DNA from: Defluviitaleaceae bacterium
GTDB lineage: Bacteria; Bacillota; Clostridia; Lachnospirales; WQUN01
Direction: 5' to 3'
NCBI GenBank assembly: GCA_009785665.1
Contig: WQVV01000004.1
Coordinates: 1 to 32,258, forward strand
Length of the DNA: 32,258 nucleotides
The translations under genes and the position numbers were made by a program. Of this stretch, positions 1 through 7,674 are shown in pieces; position 1 is the first letter of the stretch, and each line of letters begins with the position of its first letter. Under the pieces are notes generated by a model that was not told the origin of the DNA, did no database searches, and saw nothing but the letters and a program-made list of their open reading frames with translations.

Positions 1-156
1 ACCTGCGGTCAATAAAATTGCGCCGAAGTGGCGTAAAAACGGAATCTTTCAGCGGTTTTGTGACGACGACGCGTGCTGGAGGCACGCTAGGAGTTGCAAA
101 ATTGCTGAAAGGTTTCGTTTTTACGTCAATTCGGTGTGATTTTATTGACCGCAGGT
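1..156. repeat. Long imperfect inverted repeat (palindromic element E1)
   Basis: Bases 1-60 pair with 97-156. The outer 18 bases (acctgcggtcaataaaat) are a perfect inverted match and the rest of the two 60-base arms pairs with scattered mismatches. The centre holds a second small hairpin, gcgtgc-tggag-gcacgc. As DNA this could form a cruciform, and as RNA one long hairpin. Size and layout match the elements at 18304-18464 and 31537-31701, which suggests a non-coding mobile element of MITE type. The left flank lies outside the window, so a target duplication cannot be checked. No coding sequence is seen. Confidence 0.75.
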
Positions 157-159
157 TCT

Positions 160-206
160 AAGCCCCCTTCACGAATTTAGTTGCCGCGAAGGAGGCTTAT
201 TTTTAT
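160..206 (+). terminator. Rho-independent terminator
   Basis: An 11-bp stem (aagcccccttc / gaaggaggctt, one mismatch) with a 17-base loop is followed by ttattttta. The T-rich side is on the plus strand, so it should end transcripts of a gene lying left of the window. Bases 207-278 up to the stop of the first minus-strand gene hold nothing else recognisable. Confidence 0.6.
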
Positions 207-278
207 GTTTAAAGATTGTCAATTTCAAAGTCATCGAAAGCTCATAGCTACATTCGCAATCAAATTTTGCCATCATAT

Positions 279-758
279 TCATATCCCAAACTGCGCAACA
301 GCATCTTCCCAATTGCTAACAGAAACCCAAGCATCAAACGTAAAAGGAGCAGTTACATATGGTTTTGTGTAGCAGTCTATAAACGCAATTCCTTCGCATT
401 GTATGTGTGCTTTTCCTGTTTTTGTGTTTATATCGGCTATTTTCATTTTTAGTTTTTCAAAGGGTTCATGCTCCCAGACGTAAAACATATCTTCCCTATT
501 GAATGATTCTTCTGCCGTGTTTACCTCGAATATCATTCCAATAAGTTCTGATATTTTTGTTTTATTTGTTTCAAAGAAGCTGAGGATAAACGATGGTTGA
601 ATTTCTTCGTCATCAAGGGTGTTTTTGTTAAATGCAGCATTTAGTGAAATTCTTATCATGTCTTCTTCTTCATAACTTTCGCAAATCCAAAATTTCGTAT
701 CTATAGGATAAGATTTATCGGTGCAAATTGAAAACGGTACATCTTTTAAAATTAACAT
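279..758 (-). CDS. Hypothetical protein, 159 aa
   Basis: I do not recognise this protein. It is acidic, has no signal peptide or membrane segment, and looks like a soluble cytoplasmic protein with mixed alpha/beta character. The start is well supported: GGAGGT lies three bases before ATG, inside the last codons of rluD. The two genes overlap by 7 bases, so translation is probably coupled and the gene is the last member of the lspA-rluD operon. No catalytic motif is visible. Its position does not point to a function. It could be a regulator or an immunity-type protein, but nothing in the sequence favours either. Confidence 0.7.
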   Translation of the reverse strand: MLILKDVPFSICTDKSYPIDTKFWICESYEEEDMIRISLNAAFNKNTLDDEEIQPSFILSFFETNKTKISELIGMIFEVNTAEESFNREDMFYVWEHEPFEKLKMKIADINTKTGKAHIQCEGIAFIDCYTKPYVTAPFTFDAWVSVSNWEDAVAQFGI

Positions 759-1780
759 GTTACCTCCAGTATTGCAGTTGTGAAATATTCTGGTAGGGGC
801 GAAGCAAAATCCATTTCTTCGCGGGTTGACGGGTGAGTGAAGCGTATGTTTGTTGCGTGCAGAATTTGCCCATTAAAGTGGGATTGCCGCTTTGCGTTGC
901 CGTATACTTCGTCACCTAGAATGGGGTGGCCTATGTGGGATAGGTGTACTCTTATTTGATGCGTGCGACCTGTTTCCAAATGGGCGACTATTAGTGTGTG
1001 ATTTCGGTATCTTTGTAAAATTTCTATGTTTGTGACGGCGTTTCTTGCGCGGGGGTGGGTTTGCGTGGGGGATAGAGCCGTCATTTTTTTTCGGTCGTGG
1101 GGGTGGCGGGTTATTGGCAGGTCTATTTTTAGGCGGTCGTTTTTTATTTTGCCTAGGCAGATTGCATTGTAAGTACGCCCCATAGTGCGTGCGTGCAATT
1201 GCTGCGATAGTGATAAATGTGCCGCGTCGTTTTTCGCAACAACAAGCAGCCCTGATGTGTCCTTATCTAAACGATGGACTATACCAGGGCGCAATACGCC
1301 ACCTATTCCCGATAATTCGCAGTGATGCAAAAGGGCGTTCACTAAAGTTCCAGTAGAATGACCCGCCGCTGGGTGTACCACCAGCCCACGCGGTTTGTCA
1401 ATAACAAGTAAATCCGAGTCCTCGTAAACAATATTAAGCGGAATATCTTCCGCCGCCGCCGCCAAAGGCACAGGAGCAGGAATTTCGCAAACCAAAATAT
1501 CCCCTGCTTTTACGCGATACTTCTTATCAACAGCCGCAAATGATAAAGTTTTTTGAAGAGGGGGTGTGGGGGAGAAACTTTTGTTCACATTCCTTTCGCT
1601 TCGCATTAGGGAATGTGACATCACAAAAGTTTCTCCCCCACGGTCTTCTCTTTTAATCTTTCCATCATTCAAAAGCCTCTGTGCCGCGCTTCTTGTTGGT
1701 ATTTCTTCTAAGCTCGTTAGAAAAATATCTGCGCGTTGGTTAGCGGCTTTGGGAGGGACTTCTATTTTTATTGTCTTCAT
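752..1780 (-). CDS. rluD: Large-subunit pseudouridine synthase, RluD family, with repeat-encoded insert
   Basis: The family converts uridines of 23S rRNA to pseudouridine. An N-terminal S4 RNA-binding domain (about residues 10-100) precedes the PseudoU_synth_2 catalytic domain. The catalytic motif HRLDKDTSG with its aspartate is intact, as are the motifs PRGLVVHPAAGH and GRTHQIRVHL. The S4 domain is split after LLNDGKI by about 39 extra residues (roughly 42-80), after which the normal text resumes at AAVDKKYRVKAGD. That insert is encoded by a palindromic repeat found elsewhere in the window (see 1546-1667). Without it the protein would be about 303 aa, a usual length for Gram-positive members. 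The start overlaps the lspA stop (ATGA), so translation is likely coupled. No good Shine-Dalgarno site is seen. Confidence 0.93.
   Translation of the reverse strand: MKTIKIEVPPKAANQRADIFLTSLEEIPTRSAAQRLLNDGKIKREDRGGETFVMSHSLMRSERNVNKSFSPTPPLQKTLSFAAVDKKYRVKAGDILVCEIPAPVPLAAAAEDIPLNIVYEDSDLLVIDKPRGLVVHPAAGHSTGTLVNALLHHCELSGIGGVLRPGIVHRLDKDTSGLLVVAKNDAAHLSLSQQLHARTMGRTYNAICLGKIKNDRLKIDLPITRHPHDRKKMTALSPTQTHPRARNAVTNIEILQRYRNHTLIVAHLETGRTHQIRVHLSHIGHPILGDEVYGNAKRQSHFNGQILHATNIRFTHPSTREEMDFASPLPEYFTTAILEVTC
1546..1667. repeat. Half copy (D) of palindromic repeat family 1, inside rluD
   Basis: A 17-bp perfect stem (1568-1584 with 1623-1639, gggggagaaacttttgt) encloses a 38-base loop. The loop differs at one base from the loop of the copy at 16925-16994. 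The left flank (aaagttttttgaagag) and right flank (ttttaatcttt) also match the other copies. Only the right half of the full element is present. Relative to the other copies the stem carries a paired change (aacc/ggtt to aaac/gttt), so pairing is preserved. The reading frame of rluD stays open through it. Confidence 0.88.
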
Positions 1781-2271
1781 GGGAATGGGAAATCTTTTAC
1801 TATGAATAAGCCTACTATCATTAGGGCAAATACGCCTACTGTTACGTAAACGTCGGCGAGGTTGAAGATTGCGAAGTTTTCCCAGAATAAGAAACGTAGC
1901 ATGTCGCGAACGTAACCTAAAGCTACGCGGTCTACAAGATTGCCTACGCCGCCTGCGAAAATTAGGATTATTGGCACGCGCATGTACCAGAATTTTCTTT
2001 CTGTTGGAAGGCGGTGATAGTACCAGCCCAGACCGCCTAGAATTACAATTTTTAAAACAGACAGCAAAATTTGCGCACCGCCAAAATTTGCTAAAAATCC
2101 GAAAAAGCCTCCGTGGTTACGTAAATAACGTAACCCCAGAAGCCCCTCAATTAAAACGCGGTCGGGCTGCCCCTGTAAATTGGCGGCAGCCCAGTGTTTT
2201 AGCCATAAATCCAACGCTAATAAAACAACGACGGACACGGCAAAAATTAACCAAACTAATTTTTTAGTCAT
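1777..2271 (-). CDS. lspA: Lipoprotein signal peptidase (signal peptidase II)
   Basis: This membrane aspartyl protease cleaves the signal peptide of prolipoproteins. The protein is 164 aa, typical for the family, with four hydrophobic segments (about residues 5-22, 66-84, 98-113 and 140-158). Conserved blocks are LDLWLKHW, RNHGGFFG, GGVGNLVDR and FNLADVYVTVG. The likely catalytic aspartates are D123 (YVRDM) and D140 (NLAD). GGAGG lies 9 bases before the ATG. That site sits in a small hairpin (aagcc-gga-ggctt), which could limit initiation. The gene overlaps rluD by 4 bases, a pairing of lspA and rluD common in Gram-positive bacteria. Confidence 0.93.
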   Translation of the reverse strand: MTKKLVWLIFAVSVVVLLALDLWLKHWAAANLQGQPDRVLIEGLLGLRYLRNHGGFFGFLANFGGAQILLSVLKIVILGGLGWYYHRLPTERKFWYMRVPIILIFAGGVGNLVDRVALGYVRDMLRFLFWENFAIFNLADVYVTVGVFALMIVGLFIVKDFPFP

Positions 2272-2340
2272 GCAATAAAGCCTCCGGCTTCGAGACGTAC
2301 TTGTACATATGAATACATTTCCACGGCATAAGCTTGCCGC

Positions 2341-3462
2341 TTAGGCATCGGCGAAGCTTATGCCCATTGCTTTTGCTACGCGCACCATTTCGCCGTTGGG
2401 GTCAACGGTTTTCGCGCCGCCTGCGGAAGTTTCGCCCATGCTACCGCCGCCAACAACTTCTTCTAGCTTGATGAAGTCCATGTGGCCGTCGCGTAGACAT
2501 ACCATGTTGCCGAATTGCCCATCGCGAATCATTTCGGCGGCTTTTACGCCGTAACGTGCGGATAGGATTCTATCGGCTGGCGAAGTGTCGCCGCCGCGTT
2601 GAATATGCCCTAACACGCAATGACGAACTTCGTGACGCACTAGCGGTTCAAGTTTGTTCGCAATTTGCGCGGCAACTCCGCCGAAACGCACAGAGTCGGG
2701 GCTATCTTCCACTATTTTTCCAATTACTGCTGTACCTTCTTTTTCCACTGCGCCTTCGGTTACGGCTACAATTGTAAAAGGCTTGCCGTGGCTTTCGCGC
2801 TCGGCAACTTTGTCAACAATGCCTTGAATTGAATATGGAATTTCTGGAATTAGCACAACGTCTGCGCTTCCAGCAATTCCCGCATGAAGACATATCCAAC
2901 CAGCCGAACGCCCCATAACTTCAACCACTAATACGCGGTGATGACTTTCGGCGGTGGTGTGAAGCCGTCCAAGGTTGTCGGTAACTATGTTCACGGCGGT
3001 GTCGAAACCGAAGGTTGCTTCGGTGGCGGTGAGGTCGTTGTCGATTGTTTTTGGCACGCCAATTACTTGCACGCCTTTACGCGCAAAGTCACGCGCACTG
3101 GTTAAAGTGCCGTCGCCGCCAAGCACTACCAAGACATCTACGCCCTCTTTTTTCATGTTTTCGATAGCAACATCGGAAACGTCTTTGCGAACTGAAACGC
3201 CGTTCTCAACAACGGTGTAATCGAACAAATTATCCTTGTTCGAGTTGTACAGAATCGAACCACCTTTGTGTAAGATTCCTGATGTTGTGTTGCGGTCTAG
3301 CGGCATGAAATCGTTGTTGTAAAGCCCGCGATAACCAAATTTGTACCCAACTAGCTCGCAGTCCATCATGCCTTGGCAAGCGCGTACCATTGTGTAGATT
3401 ACCGCGTTAAGCCCAGGCGCATCTCCGCCGCCTGTAAGTATTGCAATTTTTTTCTTCCCCAT
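2341..3462 (-). CDS. pfkA: 6-phosphofructokinase
   Basis: Phosphorylates fructose 6-phosphate in glycolysis. The Rossmann start ILTGGGDAPGLNAVI, the nucleotide loop GGDGT (115-119), the catalytic block PKTIDND (137-143) and the substrate block EVMGRSAGW are all present. Gly in GGDGT is the ATP-type residue, while Lys in PKTIDND is more common in PPi-type and mixed 'group III' enzymes. ATP use is therefore likely but not certain. Length is 373 aa, slightly longer than the classical 320 aa enzyme, as in group III. It is transcribed divergently from rplM; a weak AAGGAAC ribosome site precedes the ATG. A 69-base gap separates it from lspA, so it may be a separate unit. Confidence 0.93.
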   Translation of the reverse strand: MGKKKIAILTGGGDAPGLNAVIYTMVRACQGMMDCELVGYKFGYRGLYNNDFMPLDRNTTSGILHKGGSILYNSNKDNLFDYTVVENGVSVRKDVSDVAIENMKKEGVDVLVVLGGDGTLTSARDFARKGVQVIGVPKTIDNDLTATEATFGFDTAVNIVTDNLGRLHTTAESHHRVLVVEVMGRSAGWICLHAGIAGSADVVLIPEIPYSIQGIVDKVAERESHGKPFTIVAVTEGAVEKEGTAVIGKIVEDSPDSVRFGGVAAQIANKLEPLVRHEVRHCVLGHIQRGGDTSPADRILSARYGVKAAEMIRDGQFGNMVCLRDGHMDFIKLEEVVGGGSMGETSAGGAKTVDPNGEMVRVAKAMGISFADA

Positions 3463-3554
3463 GTGTGTATCAGTTCCTTCCTTTTATTATGCATGTCTAT
3501 TGTCGCGCTCAAGCTCGCGCAATTCTTATTATGCCACAAAAAAACAATTTTGTC

Positions 3555-3583
3555 TTGACTTTTTCTAATAGTTGCTCTAAACT
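3555..3583 (+). promoter_or_regulatory. SigA-type promoter of rplM-rpsI
   Basis: TTGACT at 3555-3560, a 17-base spacer and TAAACT at 3578-3583 give a near-consensus housekeeping promoter. It is the only good candidate in the pfk/rplM divergent gap. A short hairpin (tctta-gccccgat-taaga, about 3594-3611) follows just before the rplM ribosome site and could act in leader control, as known for L13 operons, but this is only suggestive. Confidence 0.65.
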
Positions 3584-3627
3584 ATCTTTGAAATCTTAGC
3601 CCCGATTAAGATATTTGGAGGTAACAC

Positions 3628-4065
3628 ATGCGTACCACCCACATTACTAAACCCCTAGAAGTCACGCGCAAATGGCTTGTCATTGACGCGGCTGGACAAA
3701 ACTTGGGTCGTCTTTCAAGTCAAATCGCTCATATTCTACGGGGGAAGCATAAACCCACTTTTAGCCCCTCTGTTGATACTGGTGATTATGTTGTTGTTGT
3801 AAATGCGGAAAAAGTTAAAGTAACTGGCCGCAAACTAGACCAAAAGACCTATGTCAGACATTCTGGTCATATCGGTCGCAGAAAAGAAACTAAACTCAAG
3901 GACATGCTTACTGCAAAACCAGAGTTTGTTCTCACCCATGCCGTAAAAGGTATGCTTCCCAAGAATAATCTTGGTCGCCAAATGTTCACAAAGCTTCATG
4001 TGTACGCAGGGCCAGAGCATAAACATCAGGCGCAAAAGCCCGAAGTTTTTGAGTTAAACAACTAG
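3628..4065 (+). CDS. rplM: 50S ribosomal protein L13
   Basis: Primary 50S subunit protein of 145 aa, the usual length. The family blocks [31 protein letters not shown] and [13 protein letters not shown] are present, with the C-terminal [14 protein letters not shown]. The start is fixed by GGAGGTAACAC before ATG. It is followed after 19 bases by rpsI, the conserved L13-S9 pair found across bacteria. Confidence 0.98.
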   Translation: MRTTHITKPLEVTRKWLVIDAAGQNLGRLSSQIAHILRGKHKPTFSPSVDTGDYVVVVNAEKVKVTGRKLDQKTYVRHSGHIGRRKETKLKDMLTAKPEFVLTHAVKGMLPKNNLGRQMFTKLHVYAGPEHKHQAQKPEVFELNN

Positions 4066-4084
4066 ACCATAAGGAGTAGACTAT

Positions 4085-4477
4085 ATGGCAGCAGTTTCTT
4101 ACTATGGCACGGGTAGAAGAAAAAGCGCGGTAGCCCGCGTATACCTTATGCCAGGCAAGGGTAACATTATCATCAATAAAAGAGGCATCGACGATTATTT
4201 TGGGCTTGACACCCTCAAGCTTATTGTGCGTCAACCACTAGAATTGACCAGCACAACTGGTAAATTTGACGTGAAAGTGAACGTATATGGCGGCGGCTAC
4301 ACTGGGCAGGCTGGTGCTATTCGTCACGGAATATCTCGCGCACTTCTCGTTGCTGATGACGATTTCCGTCAACCTCTTAAAAAAGCGGGTTTCCTTACAC
4401 GCGACCCCCGCATGAAAGAGCGTAAAAAATATGGATTGAAGGGTGCAAGACGTGCGCCACAATTCTCAAAACGCTAA
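4085..4477 (+). CDS. rpsI: 30S ribosomal protein S9
   Basis: The protein is 130 aa, full length. It carries the S9 blocks [38 protein letters not shown] and the basic C-terminus [16 protein letters not shown], whose final Arg reaches the P-site tRNA in the family. AAGGAG precedes the ATG. It is co-transcribed with rplM and followed by a GC-rich terminator at 4531-4557. Confidence 0.98.
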   Translation: MAAVSYYGTGRRKSAVARVYLMPGKGNIIINKRGIDDYFGLDTLKLIVRQPLELTSTTGKFDVKVNVYGGGYTGQAGAIRHGISRALLVADDDFRQPLKKAGFLTRDPRMKERKKYGLKGARRAPQFSKR

Positions 4478-4530
4478 TTGCCAATCCCCCCCTGCTCTTT
4501 GTGTGCAGGGTTTCAAATCCCCCCTCAATG

Positions 4531-4557
4531 ACCCCCAGTCACCCGCTGGGGGTTTTG
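4531..4557 (+). terminator. rpsI terminator overlapping the ispE ribosome site
   Basis: A perfect 8-bp stem (acccccag / ctgggggt) with a 7-base loop is followed by a short T run (ttttgt). The 3' arm provides the only purine-rich block (GGGGG, 4548-4552) at suitable spacing before the ispE ATG at 4563. The same hairpin may therefore end rplM-rpsI transcripts and mask ispE initiation in read-through RNA. A second weak hairpin (ccctgc/gcaggg) lies at about 4491-4510. Confidence 0.6.
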
Positions 4558-4562
4558 TAAAA

Positions 4563-5474
4563 ATGCAAGCCTTTGCCAAAATTAACCTATTTTTGGAAGT
4601 CTTGGGCAAGCGACCAGACGGTTATCACAATCTAGTTTCCATCATGCAAGCAATAGACTTGCACGATGATTTAATTTTTTCCTTTGATGATGAAAACGAG
4701 GAAAACATTTGCGACAAAGGCGGTAATATCCGCCTAGTTTGCGACAATGATGTCGTTGATATGCCCACAGATGACAGCAATCTAATTGTCAAGGCGGCAA
4801 AAGTTTTGGTGAATGAATTTAATATTCGCCAAAATTTAAAAATTAATCTTACCAAGCGCATTCCCATGGGTGCTGGGCTTGCTGGCGGTAGTTCTGATTG
4901 CGCCGCCACTCTCCGCGGAGTAAATCAGCTTTTGCAACTAAACATTCCCAACAAAAGATTATTGGAAATTGCAAAAACGCTGGGTGCAGATGTTCCGTTC
5001 TGTTTAACAGGCGGCACGGCACTAACAGAAGGTATAGGTGAAAAAATTACCATGTTACCGCCGCACCCTTCGTGCTATATTATGTTAGCTTGCCCAAAAA
5101 TCCACATATCAACAGCGGAAATTTTTTCACGGCTTGCGCCGTTGCTAACGCCGCTAAAAGATAGTTGTAGCGGTGGGTCGAAGTTAGTTTCCGTTGAGGG
5201 TGCTGTGAATGCTATTCATAGTAGGGATATTTCGCGAATTGCTTCCTCTTTCTACAATGTGTTTACTCCCATCACGGCAGGTATTCACCCAGAAATACAG
5301 GATTTAATTTCCGAAATGATTAGCCTTGGCGCGATTGGTGCTTCCATGACTGGAACAGGGTCAGCGGTTTTCGGTTACTTTGAAAATGAAAATATCGCCG
5401 GAGCGGCGTTTAAAAAGATACAAAAACACATAGCAAACACTTTTGTTTGCAAACCTATTTCCCGAGAGGACTGA
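4563..5474 (+). CDS. ispE: 4-diphosphocytidyl-2-C-methyl-D-erythritol kinase
   Basis: GHMP kinase of the MEP isoprenoid pathway that phosphorylates CDP-methylerythritol. The ORF track starts at 4443, but homology begins at MQAFAKINLFLEVLGKRPDG, which fixes the start at 4563 and gives 303 aa. The upstream 40 codons run through rpsI and its terminator. The ATP loop PMGAGLAGGSSD lies at residues 101-112 and GADVPF, with the catalytic Asp, at 141-146. The C-terminal GTGSAVFGYF block is also present. The gene is followed after 7 bases by the S-layer-type gene. Confidence 0.94.
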   Translation: MQAFAKINLFLEVLGKRPDGYHNLVSIMQAIDLHDDLIFSFDDENEENICDKGGNIRLVCDNDVVDMPTDDSNLIVKAAKVLVNEFNIRQNLKINLTKRIPMGAGLAGGSSDCAATLRGVNQLLQLNIPNKRLLEIAKTLGADVPFCLTGGTALTEGIGEKITMLPPHPSCYIMLACPKIHISTAEIFSRLAPLLTPLKDSCSGGSKLVSVEGAVNAIHSRDISRIASSFYNVFTPITAGIHPEIQDLISEMISLGAIGASMTGTGSAVFGYFENENIAGAAFKKIQKHIANTFVCKPISRED

Positions 5475-5481
5475 TTTAGAA

Positions 5482-7425
5482 ATGAAGCTTAAAAAAATTT
5501 CATTCGCGACTGTCTTACTTATTGCAATTTTAGCGGTCGCACCTGTTGTTGCCTTTGCGCAAACTTCAACATTCCGTGATGTACCACCTACGCATTTTGC
5601 CTATGAAGCGGTAAATTGGGTATCAGACCCAGCCAATGGCGCGTTTATGGTTGGTAACGCAGAAAGCAATTTCCAACCAGGTCGCCACTTAAACAAATTT
5701 GAAGCCGCGCAAGTTTTTGCAATGGCGGCAGGATTCCGCCATGTAACCGATAATCTGCCAACCGCAGAGCGCGAAGTTTTCTCACGTTCCTTTGACACAT
5801 GGCGGCCATTCCTAGATACAATGGCTAACGAGTACTCCACATGGAACAGAACCGTTGACCGTGAAATTGCATTTTTGTTGTATCGTCAAATTTTGACTAC
5901 TTATGATGTGGAAACATTCGTAACCCGCACAGGCAACGAGGAAACACGCCCATTAATCACCCGTGAAGAAGCCATCGTTTGGATAATTCGCCTAATGGGG
6001 CAAGCACCATACGTGCCTTCCGCCGCCCCGCAAAATCTTTTTAGTGATGACTCTTCCATTACTGCCGCGCTTCGTCCTTATGTTTATCACGCCCGCGAAC
6101 TTGGGCTTTTCCAAGTAACTGACGGAAATTTCAATCCACAAGCGCATTTCACACGCGCAGAAATGGCAGTAGTTTTCTTCAACGCGCTTGCCGAAGATGA
6201 GGAAGAAGCGGCTACAGCAACAGCCGCCGCCGCAGGTACACCCACCACGATTACAGGCACAATTTCTAATGTTTTCCTTGATACTCACGTTAGCATTGTA
6301 ATGGCAACTGGTACGCAATCTTTCGCAATCGCGCCTAACGTTGTGATTATGGTTGACAATGTGCATCGTTCTGCCGCGTTCTTGCGCGAAGGAATGACTG
6401 TTATGGGTTTGGTTGACGCGAATCGTCAAATCATCAACCTAGTGGCTCGCTCCGAAGAACCCGAAGAAGAAGCACCAATTGCCGCGCCCCCACGCCCCGA
6501 AGGTCTATCCCTGTACTCTGATGAAGGATTCATCACGGGCATTACCGCGCAAAACATAACCATTCGTATTCAACGCGTGCGTATAAGCGGGCAGGTAATT
6601 GACGAAGAACGCACTTTTACATTCGCCCCAAGCCTTACAGTCACCCATGGTGGCGAACCAGCCGACCTTGATGAAATTCAACCAGGCGATATTGCTTTCT
6701 TCAACTTCAACGGCACTATAATTTACGACCTTGACCTTATGCTTCGCGAACGCACAATCGAAGGCATTCTAATAGAAGCCCGCCCACCAGAAAACGTAGG
6801 TGGAATCCCCGTGCTAGTAATAGAAGAATCATACGGGCGCACATATGAATTACGCGCCTTTCCAGCAACAGAATTTACACGCGGAACAACCGCAAATCTT
6901 AACTGGTACGACCTAAGAATAGGTGACGCAATAACCGCCGATGTAGAATTTGACCGCCTAGTAAAAGTAGAAGCAACAGGCGAACGCGCAACAGTATACG
7001 GTCGTCTAAACGAAATCCGCATAACAGAACGCAACACAGAAGTAACAATAACCAACCAAGATGGCACAATTTCAAGTTACTTCATTCGCCCAGGCGTGCT
7101 AGAAGTGTACAACTTGCGTATAGGAATGCAAATTCGCATAAGCCTAGACAGCCGCGAAGTAATGTACATTCAACCACAAGAAGGCACAAGTCCAGCCTAC
7201 CTACTAGGCTTCATACAAACGGTACGCAACGACGGCACAATTGTAGTAGTAGAAGGTCAAGGCGCAACAGCCAGAACCCACACAATAACACTAAACAACA
7301 ACACTCTAATAACCAGAGGCGGCGCAGTACTAGCCCCCTCCGAGTTAAGGGTAAACATGAACGTATACATCCTACAAACAGCGGCACAGTCCAACGTAGC
7401 AAGATATATAACAATTCTGCCGTAA
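5482..7425 (+). CDS. S-layer homology (SLH) domain protein, secreted
   Basis: The start is taken at 5482 (MKLKKISFATVLL), which gives a clear signal peptide ending near AFAQT; the track start at 5443 lies inside ispE. The mature protein of about 620 aa opens with three SLH repeats (about residues 30-90, 95-165 and 175-240). The first carries FRDVPPTHFAYEAVNW and the third FTRAEMAVVFFNAL. SLH domains anchor proteins to secondary wall polymers. An Ala-rich linker (ATATAAAAG) leads to a beta-rich C-terminal region of repeated OB-like segments (for example GTISNVFLD, GFITGITAQ, GRLNEIRIT, GFIQTVRND). No enzymatic motif is seen, so a structural wall or S-layer role is likely. Codon choice drifts towards A/C-ending codons in the 3' half. 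Confidence 0.85.
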   Translation: MKLKKISFATVLLIAILAVAPVVAFAQTSTFRDVPPTHFAYEAVNWVSDPANGAFMVGNAESNFQPGRHLNKFEAAQVFAMAAGFRHVTDNLPTAEREVFSRSFDTWRPFLDTMANEYSTWNRTVDREIAFLLYRQILTTYDVETFVTRTGNEETRPLITREEAIVWIIRLMGQAPYVPSAAPQNLFSDDSSITAALRPYVYHARELGLFQVTDGNFNPQAHFTRAEMAVVFFNALAEDEEEAATATAAAAGTPTTITGTISNVFLDTHVSIVMATGTQSFAIAPNVVIMVDNVHRSAAFLREGMTVMGLVDANRQIINLVARSEEPEEEAPIAAPPRPEGLSLYSDEGFITGITAQNITIRIQRVRISGQVIDEERTFTFAPSLTVTHGGEPADLDEIQPGDIAFFNFNGTIIYDLDLMLRERTIEGILIEARPPENVGGIPVLVIEESYGRTYELRAFPATEFTRGTTANLNWYDLRIGDAITADVEFDRLVKVEATGERATVYGRLNEIRITERNTEVTITNQDGTISSYFIRPGVLEVYNLRIGMQIRISLDSREVMYIQPQEGTSPAYLLGFIQTVRNDGTIVVVEGQGATARTHTITLNNNTLITRGGAVLAPSELRVNMNVYILQTAAQSNVARYITILP

Positions 7426-7446
7426 GGAAATAAAAGAAAAAAGAAA

Positions 7447-7623
7447 GACCTTGGGGGCGTTGCCCCCAATCCCCCACAAGGGGACACAGTCCCCTTGACC
7501 CCTTCTTTTGCGGCGATACAGCTTCACTAAATTTCCACTCATGTATAGGCGCAAATAAAAAGTTTTTTGGAGAGGGGGATTGGGGGAGAACCTTTTCTTC
7601 AGAAAAGGTTCTCCCCCAAGGTC
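7447..7623. repeat. Palindromic repeat family 1, copy A
   Basis: The complete element has three hairpins. H1 is ttgggggc-gtt-gcccccaa (7451-7469). H2 is caaggggac-aca-gtccccttg (7477-7497). H3 is a 17-bp perfect stem, gggggagaaccttttct with its complement (7582-7617). The ends gacc-ttgggg and cccc-aaggtc are inverted copies. It lies between the SLH gene and the LysM/G5 gene and fills most of the 249-base gap; no separate promoter could be picked out there. Copies B and C show the same layout with paired base changes in the stems. Confidence 0.85.
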
Positions 7624-7674
7624 TTAATCTTTTAATCTTTAATCAAATCACTAAATCTCAAAGGGGGTCTTGTT

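Noticed and set aside
181-452. Plus-strand ORFs of 63 and 78 aa
   Set aside because: They are antisense to the well-supported minus-strand gene 279-758 and have no ribosome site or recognisable protein.
5992-6429. 145-aa minus-strand Cys/His-rich ORF
   Set aside because: It is antisense to the SLH gene; its composition mirrors the Ala-rich linker codons and it has no ribosome site.
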